20,717 bases of DNA, from positions 1 to 20,717 of the IMG/VR virus record IMGVR_UViG_3300009170_000495; one strand, 5' to 3'. A program made the position numbers and the translations under genes. The notes under the pieces were generated by a model. The model searched no databases. It was not told where the DNA came from and saw nothing but the letters and a program-made list of their open reading frames with translations. The stretch comes from a virus. Each line of letters starts with the position of its first letter. Positions within the stretch are counted from its first letter, which is position 1. Positions 1-7,177 of this stretch are shown one piece after another.

Positions 1-320
1 CTTCCATGATCCTACGAGGTCAGTTACCTGAGATTAAGGTGCGGGACTCCCACATGGAGTTACTACAACTAGCCACTCTACATCTACAAGAGAATCAATA
101 TCCTCCTGAAGTAATGGAAGTCTGGGGCAAGTATGTACAAAAACATATGTCATTTATTCAGTCTCAAAAAGAGATAAACGCCATGAGCCAACCTCAGATG
201 CCCCAACTAGCCAGCCCTGAAATGTTACAAGGTGGTGGTGGTGGGGGTGGAGTAGCCCCAGATGCTATGGGTGAACCAGAGCCAAACATGGGCACATATA
301 ATCTTGGACAGATCGCATAA
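1..320 (+). CDS. Probable portal protein, C-terminal part (cut by window edge)
   Basis: The reading frame is open to the left edge (codon TCC at 3-5), so this is the tail end of a larger gene. The visible ~105 residues hold a charged helical stretch (LQLATLHLQENQYPPEVMEVW and after), then a low-complexity Q/M/P-rich tail with seven consecutive glycines encoded at 231-251. It ends TAATG, overlapping the next start by one base. The portal call rests mainly on position: just upstream of structural genes leading to scaffold and capsid, where podoviruses encode the dodecameric DNA gate. A helical end followed by a disordered Gly/Pro tail is compatible with portal C-termini, but no diagnostic portal motif is visible in this fragment. 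It could be another head protein. Confidence 0.5.
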   Translation, partial: SMILRGQLPEIKVRDSHMELLQLATLHLQENQYPPEVMEVWGKYVQKHMSFIQSQKEINAMSQPQMPQLASPEMLQGGGGGGGVAPDAMGEPEPNMGTYNLGQIA

Positions 321-1276
321 TGGAATACAAAACCGTAATTGGACTGACTCAAGCTGTTATCGATGCAGTTCAAAACTCAGCGATTTCTATAAACCGTTCT
401 CTCAAAAACACTCTCTCGGTCAAGATTGCAAATCCAGTTAAGAAGGTAGAGGTTAAGGGACAGGTGGTGGTTTCCAATCTTAAAAACCTAGATAAGCCAC
501 TCAAACAACTCAGGGAGGCTACTCTGGCTGTTAAGACTTCGGTTGAATCTATTCCTACCGAGATTAAAGTTAATAACTTCCCCACTTCTATTAAGGTTGA
601 CAATCCTCCAGTAGATCGAACAGATGATATAGTTAAGGCTCTTGATTCTGTGGGTGAAAAAGTGTCGACATTACATAAACCAACCAGTGATAAGAAGTTT
701 TTTGTTACTAATCAACCGACCAAAGAGTTGTCTGCAATAGAAAAAGCCGTTTTTAAGGTATCTGACAGCCTCTCCAAGATTAAATTCAACCCCCAAATCA
801 ATGTAGAAGCTCCAAAACCTGAGAGAGTGGTAGTTCCGCCCGCCCAAGTTACTGTTGAAAGAGTAGAAATTGATTATAAGAAGTTGGCAAAAGAGGTGTC
901 ACTTGTTACCAAGGAAATAGATTACAAGAAGTTAGCCGACACTCTGGCTACTAAAATGGCGAGTTTAGTGATCTCAGGGGGTGGGGGTGGAGGAGGTACA
1001 ACTTCCTTCAAAAACTCTTTGGGTCAGCCAACCAGAGCCCTAGTAGATGACGAGGGAAGATTGGTCACGGCTACTACTACTGAAGAGAAATATTATCTTC
1101 TTGAGCAGACTGAGTCTGGTGGAGTTCAATATGTTGGTTCTGCTACTCCTGCTGGAGCATGGATGATTAAAAAATACGAAAACGAATCAATGAGGTATAC
1201 TACTGGTGATTCAGATTTTGTAACCAATTGGACAAACAGAGCCTCACTAGATTACGATTACATCTTCAACCTATGA
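320..1276 (+). CDS. Predicted virion structural protein with heptaglycine linker
   Basis: A 318-residue protein starting at the ATG of a TAATG overlap. Residues ~1-215 repeat a loose beta-type pattern of alternating hydrophobics with Asn-Pro turns (KVNNFPTSIKVDNPP; INVEAPKPERVVVPP). A duplicated EIDYKKLA motif occurs near residues 187 and 202. Seven glycines at 220-226 (bases 977-997) then act as a linker to a ~90-residue C-terminal domain containing GQPTRALVDDEGRL, VQYVGSATPAGAW and FVTNWTNRASLDYDY. I infer an elongated, probably multimeric stalk bearing a small globular head, as in a capsid or neck fibre. No enzyme motif, signal peptide or membrane segment is seen. Its position between portal and scaffold supports a virion role, but the exact role is unknown. 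Confidence 0.6.
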   Translation: MEYKTVIGLTQAVIDAVQNSAISINRSLKNTLSVKIANPVKKVEVKGQVVVSNLKNLDKPLKQLREATLAVKTSVESIPTEIKVNNFPTSIKVDNPPVDRTDDIVKALDSVGEKVSTLHKPTSDKKFFVTNQPTKELSAIEKAVFKVSDSLSKIKFNPQINVEAPKPERVVVPPAQVTVERVEIDYKKLAKEVSLVTKEIDYKKLADTLATKMASLVISGGGGGGGTTSFKNSLGQPTRALVDDEGRLVTATTTEEKYYLLEQTESGGVQYVGSATPAGAWMIKKYENESMRYTTGDSDFVTNWTNRASLDYDYIFNL

Positions 1277-1632
1277 AAAGAAAAATAACCAGTTCCCAGT
1301 GGGAGACTATTCAAGAGGAAGCTAGGTCTGCCAAACTTCTTCTTCAGGGCAAATCCTTCTCTTTTTTCGCCAACTTCTTAATTCAGGGTAAGCTAGATAT
1401 TGAACGGATGATACTAAACAACACGGTTCGGGATGTTACTGAAGAACATTCCATATCTGAGACTATTAAGAAATCCTTCTTTACTTCCAAAAAAGACCAA
1501 CTACAAGAACTCTCAGGCAGGTATAAGATGTTGGCTGAAGTCACTCAGATGCTTGAAAACAAGATTAGACAGCGAGACGATCTGCTCAAACTTATCAATG
1601 AAGAAAAGGTTCTCATAGATGAAACTCAATGA
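1273..1632 (+). CDS. Small helical phage protein, unknown function
   Basis: A 119-residue protein. I chose ATG 1273 because it forms an ATGA overlap with the preceding stop. An upstream in-frame TTG at 1228 would overlap the preceding gene far more. It is charged and predicted almost wholly alpha-helical, with a possible coiled coil in the second half (SKKDQLQELSGRYKMLAEVT to the end). There are no cysteines, membrane segments or recognised motifs. Its end overlaps the next gene by 14 bases, so the two are probably translationally coupled. Possible roles include a virion assembly factor or minor head protein. I do not recognise the family. Confidence 0.65.
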   Translation: MKRKITSSQWETIQEEARSAKLLLQGKSFSFFANFLIQGKLDIERMILNNTVRDVTEEHSISETIKKSFFTSKKDQLQELSGRYKMLAEVTQMLENKIRQRDDLLKLINEEKVLIDETQ

Positions 1633-1909
1633 GTTTATTGAAGAGAAAGTTCCAATCAAAGTTCACTCTCTAAATGACAAGGGTGAGCTTGAAGAGAAAA
1701 CTGAGTGGCATACTCAGAAGGTCATGTATTTAGATCCTAAAAGAACTAAGATAGTCTGCAAGCCAGGCGACCACAACTGGTATTCTAAAAACATTCATAC
1801 CTATCTTTTCGCCTGTCATAACTGTAAGAGAACCGTTAGAGCCTTCCCCGTTTCCTACAATTTCAAGGATGGTGTTTTGACTCACAAAGAAACTGGTGAG
1901 GTCGTTTAA
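1619..1909 (+). CDS. Small protein with possible zinc knuckle, unknown function
   Basis: A 96-residue protein whose start lies 14 bases inside the preceding gene. The middle contains CKPGDH (Cys47, His52) and CHNC (Cys66, Cys69). This C-x4-H-x13-C-x2-C spacing could bind one zinc ion in a ribbon-like fold. Aromatic and basic residues follow (CKRTVRAFPVSYNF), and the protein ends in a short beta-type tail. The N-terminus is acidic and lysine-rich. Zinc-ribbon proteins of this size are common in phage genomes and often bind nucleic acid or stabilise small virion parts, but neither can be shown here. It is the last gene before the 127-bp leader of the scaffold-capsid unit. Confidence 0.65.
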   Translation: MKLNEFIEEKVPIKVHSLNDKGELEEKTEWHTQKVMYLDPKRTKIVCKPGDHNWYSKNIHTYLFACHNCKRTVRAFPVSYNFKDGVLTHKETGEVV

Positions 1910-1930
1910 GACACCACACATCATTTTTCA

Positions 1931-1941
1931 GTATAATGAAG
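1931..1941 (+). promoter_or_regulatory. Promoter-like -10 box P1 (GTATAATGAAG)
   Basis: A perfect TATAAT at 1932-1937 in the gap before the scaffold gene. The 11-mer GTATAATGAAG recurs exactly at 4388 and 12824, also in gaps before structural genes. The best -35 match is weak (AAGACA at 1908-1913, 18-bp spacer). If used, the scaffold-capsid mRNA would have a leader of roughly 90 nt. Confidence 0.5.
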
Positions 1942-2076
1942 TTAAGTAATAAACGCCTTTCTGCTTTGCGGAACTTCGGGGTGCGAACCTCGTCATATAA
2001 CTCGTCAGGTGAAGTGAAGGGCAAGAAAGGATACCTATGTCAGAAGGTTCAATTGTTCCTGACGGTGATGCGGTAG
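1936..2076 (+). CDS. Possible small basic peptide ORF (46 aa) in the scaffold leader
   Basis: An ATG inside the TATAAT/ATGAAG box opens a 46-codon frame (MKLSNKRLSALRNFGVRTSS...) that ends at a TAG at 2074-2076, overlapping the scaffold start out of frame by 40 bases. The peptide is strongly basic. It has no Shine-Dalgarno site, and if the box is a promoter this ATG lies upstream of the mRNA start. Chance is the likelier explanation. It is listed because it is the only frame filling this gap. Confidence 0.12.
   Translation: MKLSNKRLSALRNFGVRTSSYNSSGEVKGKKGYLCQKVQLFLTVMR
1977..1992 (+). promoter_or_regulatory. GNRA-capped hairpin in scaffold leader
   Basis: CGGGGT-GCGA-ACCTCG can form a 6-bp stem (one G-U pair) closed by a GCGA tetraloop. 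It lies about 45 bases upstream of the scaffold start. A direct repeat CTCGTCA follows at 1989-1995 and 2001-2007. There is no T-run, so it is not a terminator. It may stabilise or regulate the capsid-unit mRNA. This is inference from sequence only. Confidence 0.35.
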
Positions 2077-2879
2077 AGGAGTCTGAAGAGACTGAAGTTG
2101 AAGAATCTGAAGCTGAGGAAACTCAGCCTGAAGAAACGGAGGCAACTCCTGAAACAACTGAAGAAACTGAGGAAACCAAACCGCCACTTACAGAGGAAGG
2201 TACAAAGCTAGACCCCAACCCTCTGTCTGCAGCACATCAACAACTAGCGAATGCTGAAAGGAAACTCAAGGCATATGAGACGGTTCTCAATGACCCGAAT
2301 CTATACCAAGAGTTCGCTGGCAAACTTGCAGGGAAACCTCAAGTACAAGAAATAACGCCAGATAGCATTCAAACAGTTGAAGATCTAGTCCAAGTCGTAA
2401 ATGATTTGCGAAAGCAAGCATCTGCGGTAGAGGAGCAGAACAGAGCACTTCAAGGTCAATTGGGTCAAATGACCACTAAGCAGTTCGCTGACAATGTTGA
2501 AAAAAACATTTCTCAGGGGACAAAGCTGGTTCAGGACACATATCCTGAATTAAGGTCTGGAGATCCTAGCTACAATGAGCATTTAGAGAAGCAAGTGTCT
2601 GCTCTCTATCATGAGCTCAACTACGATCCTCAACTGGAACAGCAAACTGGGGGAGAGGTCAGATACACTGATCGCTACCCGCTACACAGAGTAGCCAAGA
2701 CAATCATGGACACCTACAACCTGACTAAACAATCTGCTAGTCAGGAAGCACAAACGGTTGTCAAGCAGAAAAGCATGGGTAAAGTTGTTACTTCTGGGAA
2801 ACCGAGTCAGAGCGAGCCAGATTATAGTGAGCTCTCAATCGCCCAGCGTATTGCATTAGCAAATAAAAGGAAAAAATAA
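2037..2879 (+). CDS. Probable capsid scaffolding protein
   Basis: A 280-residue protein directly upstream of the major capsid gene. Residues 1-60 are extremely acidic (repeated EE, ET and EESE runs). Residues ~63-155 are helical with heptad-like spacing (AAHQQLANAERKLKAYETVL; VEEQNRALQGQLGQ). The end is lysine/arginine-rich (IALANKRKK). An acidic, coiled-coil protein with a basic C-terminal capsid-binding tail, encoded just before the coat gene, is the usual signature of an internal scaffold that templates procapsid assembly and then leaves or is degraded. The start ATG 2037 is preceded by AAGAAAGG at 2023-2030, six bases away. Two bases separate its stop from the capsid start. No protease domain is seen. 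Confidence 0.82.
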   Translation: MSEGSIVPDGDAVEESEETEVEESEAEETQPEETEATPETTEETEETKPPLTEEGTKLDPNPLSAAHQQLANAERKLKAYETVLNDPNLYQEFAGKLAGKPQVQEITPDSIQTVEDLVQVVNDLRKQASAVEEQNRALQGQLGQMTTKQFADNVEKNISQGTKLVQDTYPELRSGDPSYNEHLEKQVSALYHELNYDPQLEQQTGGEVRYTDRYPLHRVAKTIMDTYNLTKQSASQEAQTVVKQKSMGKVVTSGKPSQSEPDYSELSIAQRIALANKRKK

Positions 2880-2881
2880 TC

Positions 2882-4033
2882 ATGCCAGTACAAACAGGTA
2901 TGCAAACAACCTTTGGTGCTAACTCATATGACCTTTATGTCAATATCGAGGACAAGATCCAGAAATATCCTGATCCTCGGTTAGAGTTGCTCAAACGTTG
3001 GGACGGTAAGAATTTTAAGAAAGCCGTGAACTCCCACGAATATCGATGGGACATCCGTGACTTTCGCCCAGTTAGTTCTACAATTGCCACCGCAATTGCT
3101 TCTGGTGCAACTACCCTCATCTTGAACACCCCAGGTGTTCTTCAGGTGAACGAGTTGTTCAAGAAGCCAGATGGTGAGCAGTGTGTAGTAACTGCGGTAT
3201 CGGGTGGTGTGCAAGTCACCTTCCGAACGTTGGCAGGGACTCCTGAATCCGTTGAAATCGGAGAAACAGTCACTCGTATTGGTGGAGCTGCCCCACAAGG
3301 TTCTCGTATGCACGATGGTTCAGCAAGGGGTAAAACACCTTTGTTCAACTACACGTCTATCATCACTGACTATCTGACTCTTTCAGATACTCAAGAACAG
3401 GCGTTAATTCGTGGAGACGAGGGTTCTGATGAGCAAATTGTCACCATGCAAAAGCTCAAAGGAGAAGATCTCCAGGCTCAGTTACTTCTGGGTCAGAGGA
3501 CTGCCGATGATACAAGAGAAACCTATACTCTAGGTGGTCTCAAGTATTTCATTGATACATATGCTTCGGCAAATGTTATCAACTTCGGAGGTTCTGGTAC
3601 ATGGTCTACCGATGCTGGAGTCATTGGTAAGCTAGACGATGGGTTTGACAAAATTGCCGCCAAGGCTTTTGACAAACCAGTGATGTATGTGGGTGCTAAA
3701 TTCATGCGCAAATTCAAAAATGTGCAGGATGAGACCACACGCACTACCCTAAGAGAAGGTGCAAGAGGTGTCGGATTCGTCCGCACTTATCTGTCACATC
3801 TCTTTGGTGACATCGATGTCATCATGATCCAGGATAGAGCTGGTATCATGGATGATCTTGTCTTCTTGGTTGATGAAAGCCAAGTCGGCTATAAAGCTAT
3901 GAGGAATCGTGGCTGGAAGGTCGAGAAACAAGGCAAGTCTGGTGACCGTCATCAATGGATGATGGTGGGGGAATATACTGCTAAATTCTCAGTTCCTGAG
4001 AGTATGGTATATCTCTACAACTTGGGAGTTTAA
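2882..4033 (+). CDS. Major capsid protein (HK97-fold type, SU10-like)
   Basis: A 383-residue protein that follows the scaffold and is closed by a strong terminator. This fits the most highly expressed virion gene. Residues ~1-65 form an N-terminal arm with a charged segment. Residues ~66-140 form a beta-rich inserted region (ATTLILNTPGVLQVNELF; GVQVTFRTLAG; GETVTRIGG) ending at APQGSRMHDGS. The rest has the helical spine and loop character of HK97-fold coats (TLSDTQEQALIRGDEG; KLKGEDLQAQLLLGQR; GGLKYFID), and the end is a beta-type region with MMVGEYTAKFSVPESMVYL. The inserted beta segment followed by the spine recalls the SU10-type / DUF5309 coat family. That name is from memory, not a search. 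A weak AAGG lies about 11 bases upstream of the ATG. Confidence 0.85.
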   Translation: MPVQTGMQTTFGANSYDLYVNIEDKIQKYPDPRLELLKRWDGKNFKKAVNSHEYRWDIRDFRPVSSTIATAIASGATTLILNTPGVLQVNELFKKPDGEQCVVTAVSGGVQVTFRTLAGTPESVEIGETVTRIGGAAPQGSRMHDGSARGKTPLFNYTSIITDYLTLSDTQEQALIRGDEGSDEQIVTMQKLKGEDLQAQLLLGQRTADDTRETYTLGGLKYFIDTYASANVINFGGSGTWSTDAGVIGKLDDGFDKIAAKAFDKPVMYVGAKFMRKFKNVQDETTRTTLREGARGVGFVRTYLSHLFGDIDVIMIQDRAGIMDDLVFLVDESQVGYKAMRNRGWKVEKQGKSGDRHQWMMVGEYTAKFSVPESMVYLYNLGV

Positions 4034-4054
4034 GTAAATTAGACTCAAACAATT

Positions 4055-4079
4055 AGCCCCCTCACTGAGGGGGCTTTTT
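4055..4079 (+). terminator. Intrinsic terminator after the capsid gene
   Basis: The inverted repeat AGCCCCCTC / GAGGGGGCT (9 bp, G/C-rich, 3-nt loop ACT) is followed immediately by TTTTTG. It lies 21 bases after the capsid stop and should end most transcripts of the scaffold-capsid unit. Confidence 0.92.
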
Positions 4080-4112
4080 GATACCCCCCCCATACAACTC
4101 TCATAAACCAGT

Positions 4113-4133
4113 TATACTTAGATTAGAAAGGAG
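4113..4133 (+). promoter_or_regulatory. Promoter-like box P2 (TATACT) and strong RBS before the 62-aa gene
   Basis: TATACT at 4113-4118 lies downstream of the capsid terminator. AGAAAGGAG at 4125-4133 is a strong Shine-Dalgarno site eight bases before ATG 4142. The box-to-ATG distance is the same as at 7149/7178 (24 bases). No good -35 is seen. A separate promoter here is expected, because the gene is bracketed by terminators. Confidence 0.45.
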
Positions 4134-4141
4134 TAAAAACT

Positions 4142-4330
4142 ATGATGACCAATTCAAACAGAATCTCTGGTACAGCTACGGCTACCACTGTTGTTCTGAT
4201 GGGTAACGCAGTCGAGGGAAACCGAGATATGCGTACCTATGTTACGGGTGAAGCATACGAATATGAAGCTGACAACGTTGTGTTGTACACTTCTACTGAT
4301 GTTCGTATTCCTTACACCATGCCACTGTAG
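4142..4330 (+). CDS. Small monocistronic protein (62 aa), possible capsid decoration protein
   Basis: A 62-residue protein of beta-type composition, rich in Thr, Val, Tyr and Asn (TATATTVVLMGNAVEG; DNVVLYTSTDVRIPYTMPL). It has no membrane segment, cysteine or charged tail. The start may be ATG 4142 or the next codon, also ATG. The 4142 start has better spacing from a strong ribosome site. The gene lies alone between the capsid terminator (4055-4079) and a second terminator (4347-4385), so it is probably transcribed separately and strongly. Small beta proteins encoded next to the coat gene are often decoration, cement or head-tail accessory proteins. That role is inferred from context only, and I do not recognise the family. 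Confidence 0.72.
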   Translation: MMTNSNRISGTATATTVVLMGNAVEGNRDMRTYVTGEAYEYEADNVVLYTSTDVRIPYTMPL

Positions 4331-4346
4331 AGTGTAATCTTTACAT

Positions 4347-4385
4347 TAAAACACCTCTGAAGTTAAGCCTTGAGAGGTGTTTTTT
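4347..4385 (+). terminator. Intrinsic terminator after the 62-aa gene
   Basis: AAAACACCTCT pairs with AGAGGTGTTTT around a 14-nt loop, giving an 8-bp core stem extended by A-T pairs and followed by a T-run at 4380-4385. It begins 17 bases after the stop. The T-run runs directly into the next promoter-like box at 4388. Confidence 0.85.
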
Positions 4386-4387
4386 GT

Positions 4388-4398
4388 GTATAATGAAG
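4388..4398 (+). promoter_or_regulatory. Promoter-like -10 box P3 (GTATAATGAAG)
   Basis: TATAAT at 4389-4394 directly follows a terminator and lies only seven bases before the adaptor ATG at 4401. A transcript starting at the usual distance would begin at or next to the start codon, giving a leaderless or near-leaderless mRNA. No convincing -35 is seen. It is the same 11-mer as at 1931 and 12824. Confidence 0.5.
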
Positions 4399-4400
4399 GT

Positions 4401-5105
4401 ATGAATAATGCACCACAAGCCCTCCAAACCTGTACTCAAATCTTCAACTACATCTCTCCATACGCAGGAGGCTCAGTTCCCTCTGATGATTCAAAACAAT
4501 ACGCTAACTGGATGAGGTGGCTTCAAACCAAACAAGATGAGTATGCTCGCAGAGGTTATTGGAAAAGACTTTTGACCAAGGCAACTATTACGGCTGCAGC
4601 TGAGGCTGAAACCGCAGTTTTGCCAGACGACTTTCACCGAGCCAATGGACTTTATGTTTTCAAGGTGGCTGATGAGTATGGTAATGAAACCGACTGGGCT
4701 GAAGAAGGAGCTAATAAACTATTCGTCACCATGATTACTGATGATACTGATGAGGATTATGGTCAGTGGCAAATTGAATTTATTGAACCATTGACCTCAG
4801 CGATCTCGGCTACGGCTTGGTACTTTAAGAATCCACCCATTCCAACAGTTGGTTCTGATAAAGTGATTCTTCCTGGTGATCTATTAGCTTACGGAGTTCT
4901 CTCTGAGTATTTCAGGTCTACTGGAGCTGAGGGGTCTCAGGATGATGCTCGTGTCGAAGCGGAGAATAGGTTTCAATCTTACCTCACCCAAGAGAACATT
5001 CCTGCTAGATACGAGCTTCTCCAATTCAATTCTAAGCCCAGAAAGATCTTCAACATCTGGAATCGCAGACTGTATTCAAGCAGACTAGATCGTCAATCAA
5101 ACTAA
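4401..5105 (+). CDS. Probable head-to-tail adaptor (gp4 / tail tubular A type)
   Basis: A 234-residue protein. I chose ATG 4401 over an upstream GTG at 4377 because the GTG lies inside the terminator stem. The N-terminal half is helical with aromatic and charged residues (KQYANWMRWLQTKQDEYARR). A VLPDDFHRANGLYVF segment near residue 72 follows, then a beta region and a C-terminal helix that includes LLAYGVLSEYFRSTG. This layout, and the place between coat and nozzle genes, matches adaptors that form a ring below the portal (P22 gp4 and T7 gp11 types). The P-D-D-F motif leading into a strand is frequent in such proteins. There is almost no leader and no well-spaced Shine-Dalgarno site. One base separates it from the nozzle gene. 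Confidence 0.62.
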   Translation: MNNAPQALQTCTQIFNYISPYAGGSVPSDDSKQYANWMRWLQTKQDEYARRGYWKRLLTKATITAAAEAETAVLPDDFHRANGLYVFKVADEYGNETDWAEEGANKLFVTMITDDTDEDYGQWQIEFIEPLTSAISATAWYFKNPPIPTVGSDKVILPGDLLAYGVLSEYFRSTGAEGSQDDARVEAENRFQSYLTQENIPARYELLQFNSKPRKIFNIWNRRLYSSRLDRQSN

Positions 5106-5106
5106 A

Positions 5107-7134
5107 ATGTTCAATTACCCACCCAAGAGAAAAAATCCCCCTGTCAGACGGGATTCAACAGAGGGGTTCAAAGAACTAAACACCTTAGCCCACCCCTCAA
5201 TGAACAAGAATGAGGAAGCCACTGAGTTATTAAATGCAGTTTATTCTCAGTACGGTACTACTTCGAAAAGACCTGGCTCTGTTATCTTAGGAGGTGATGG
5301 CGAGGGTGATAGTTGTGATGTTTTGTTTGCAGCCTATGATGTTGGTGGAAACGATTACTTAATTAGAATCAATTCAGATGGTATTCCTCAGTATTACAAC
5401 TTTGATAATTACGCTTGGACTGATCTGGCTGGTACAGCTCCAGTGGCTTATGTTGGGACTAATCCTGAGTTCACGGCTGGAGTACCCACTTTTGACATGA
5501 GTTATCCCACTCAAGTAGTTCAGTCTTATGGAAACATCTGGTTCTCCAATCCCGTGAATGATATGGTTTGGTTTGATGGTTCTGCTTGGTACATAAGAAC
5601 CGCTTTAGCCGATCCTACAGTCAAGGCTACAGTAGCCAAGACTGGTGCTGGTACTGGTACGGTTACTTATTACTATCAATATGTTAATTACAACTCAGCT
5701 GGGGGTACTCTGGCTTCTCCTGGTTTTGAGTCTGGTGATGCAGATGGTACTGGTTACAAAAACGCCATGCCAGCCACACTAGATACTTCAACTTACTTGA
5801 CAATTACCATTCCAGCCGCTCCAGCTGGCACTACTAGAAGAGCTATCTTTAGAGGGGAAGATCCGACTAGATTGAGATACTTAGATGATATGGCTACTAG
5901 CCAAACAACTTATGTAGATCAAGGAGAAAAGGAAGTTACTAATACCGCTGGAACTCCAACCACCAACACCACCAAGGGTTATCACTACTACTTAATGGAT
6001 GTGTTTGAGAGAAGGATGGTTGGTGTGACAGTTGAAGAGGGCAGGTCAATTGTAGTGTGGTCAGACCCATATCCAGTAGAGGGTGACTTTTATCACACGC
6101 CCAAGATTGCTGGTTTTGATGATTACTATGTTGGAGATGGAGAGGATATAAACGTCATTAAAACCTACACGGCTAATAACGTTGGAGGTCTTTATGTTTT
6201 TAAGGATTCAAGAATTGGGGTGTTAGAGTTCTCAGAAGATAGTGGTAGTGTTCGAGATGTGACGGCTTTTGTTGGTAGTCTAGCTCCAAACTCAGTTCAT
6301 ATTGCGGGAAATAATTTAAGGTTCTGGTCGCCTGAAGGTCCAGCTATGTTGGGTAATGAGAAAAACTATGGAAGTATTTTAAGATACTCAGTTATGGGAG
6401 TTAAAGTTGAGAACATCGCCAATCGTATTACAGATTCAGCTCAGAGCGGAGTGGCTTCAGCTTTCTTGAATCACAAATCATACTTCTCATTCTCAACCCG
6501 TGACGATGGTAAAAATAACCAAATGTTAGTTTATGACGAAAGATATGATGCTTGGTCGCTCTGGACTGGTATGTATGCCAAGGTACTATCTAAGTTCAAG
6601 GATGCTAGTAAAAAGACTCGTTTATTTTACGGCTCATCTATTCATCCCAGAGTAGTTGAAATGAACACTGGCAAAACTGATTACGGCACTACTGGTAAGA
6701 ATGGAACTAAGGTTGTTTACTCACTAACAACTAGACAATATACAATGGGACTACCAGATAGATTCAAGAAGTTTGATAAGATAGTTTTTGTGTTTGCCTT
6801 CCTCAGTGGGAACAATACTAAGGTTGCAATCTCCTACGCCAATGAGAACGGAACATTCTCTGAAGACCCTCTTCCAATACTCTCTGCTAGGTCAAGAGTG
6901 GGATTTGGTACTCAGCAATGGGGCAGTGTAATGGTTGGTTATGCTGGCGAGATTACAGCCTCGAACTCTTTATTTGTAAAATACATTGACTTGGCTCAAC
7001 AAGATATGTTCTGGGTACAAGCCACCATTACTAATGACGGAGTTGATGATGAGCTGTCTCTTTTAGGAATGAACCTTTATTACTCAGATAGTAACAGGAT
7101 GCTTCCATTCGAGGCTCAACTAACTAGACAGTAG
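5107..7134 (+). CDS. Probable tail nozzle / DNA stabilisation protein
   Basis: A 675-residue, beta-rich protein that follows the adaptor by one base. The N-terminus is basic and proline-rich. ELLNAVYSQYGTTSKRPGS near residues 41-58 resembles the entry into the propeller domain of nozzle proteins, where an Arg-Pro-Gly turn is common. Many tryptophan/tyrosine-rich strands follow (DVLFAAYDVGGNDYLIRI; NIWFSNPVNDMVWFDGSAWY; KSYFSFSTRDDGKNNQMLVY; YDAWSLWTGMYAKVLSKFK), compatible with a beta-propeller plus added beta domains. P22 gp10 and T7 gp12 (tail tubular B) are the functional models: they form the tail tube below the adaptor and hold the DNA in. Length and gene order fit. Sequence identity to either cannot be tested here. 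Confidence 0.7.
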   Translation: MFNYPPKRKNPPVRRDSTEGFKELNTLAHPSMNKNEEATELLNAVYSQYGTTSKRPGSVILGGDGEGDSCDVLFAAYDVGGNDYLIRINSDGIPQYYNFDNYAWTDLAGTAPVAYVGTNPEFTAGVPTFDMSYPTQVVQSYGNIWFSNPVNDMVWFDGSAWYIRTALADPTVKATVAKTGAGTGTVTYYYQYVNYNSAGGTLASPGFESGDADGTGYKNAMPATLDTSTYLTITIPAAPAGTTRRAIFRGEDPTRLRYLDDMATSQTTYVDQGEKEVTNTAGTPTTNTTKGYHYYLMDVFERRMVGVTVEEGRSIVVWSDPYPVEGDFYHTPKIAGFDDYYVGDGEDINVIKTYTANNVGGLYVFKDSRIGVLEFSEDSGSVRDVTAFVGSLAPNSVHIAGNNLRFWSPEGPAMLGNEKNYGSILRYSVMGVKVENIANRITDSAQSGVASAFLNHKSYFSFSTRDDGKNNQMLVYDERYDAWSLWTGMYAKVLSKFKDASKKTRLFYGSSIHPRVVEMNTGKTDYGTTGKNGTKVVYSLTTRQYTMGLPDRFKKFDKIVFVFAFLSGNNTKVAISYANENGTFSEDPLPILSARSRVGFGTQQWGSVMVGYAGEITASNSLFVKYIDLAQQDMFWVQATITNDGVDDELSLLGMNLYYSDSNRMLPFEAQLTRQ

Positions 7135-7148
7135 ACAAAAAAAATCTC

Positions 7149-7172
7149 TATAATAGAGGTATAGAAAAGGAG
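7149..7172 (+). promoter_or_regulatory. Promoter-like box P4 (TATAAT) and strong RBS
   Basis: TATAAT at 7149-7154 has TAGACA at 7125-7130 as a plausible -35 with an 18-bp spacer, the best -35 in the window. AAAAGGAG at 7165-7172 is a strong ribosome site five bases before ATG 7178. The box is embedded in a small inverted repeat CTCTA-TAA-TAGAG. Confidence 0.55.
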
Positions 7173-7177
7173 TGTAT

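Noticed and set aside
1977-2000. Possible tRNA T-arm in the scaffold leader
   Set aside because: The sequence GGTGCGAACCTCG looks T-arm-like, but no acceptor or anticodon stems can be formed around it on either strand.
4377-4400. GTG start for the adaptor gene
   Set aside because: It lies inside the 3' arm of the terminator and upstream of the -10 box. ATG 4401 is the better start.
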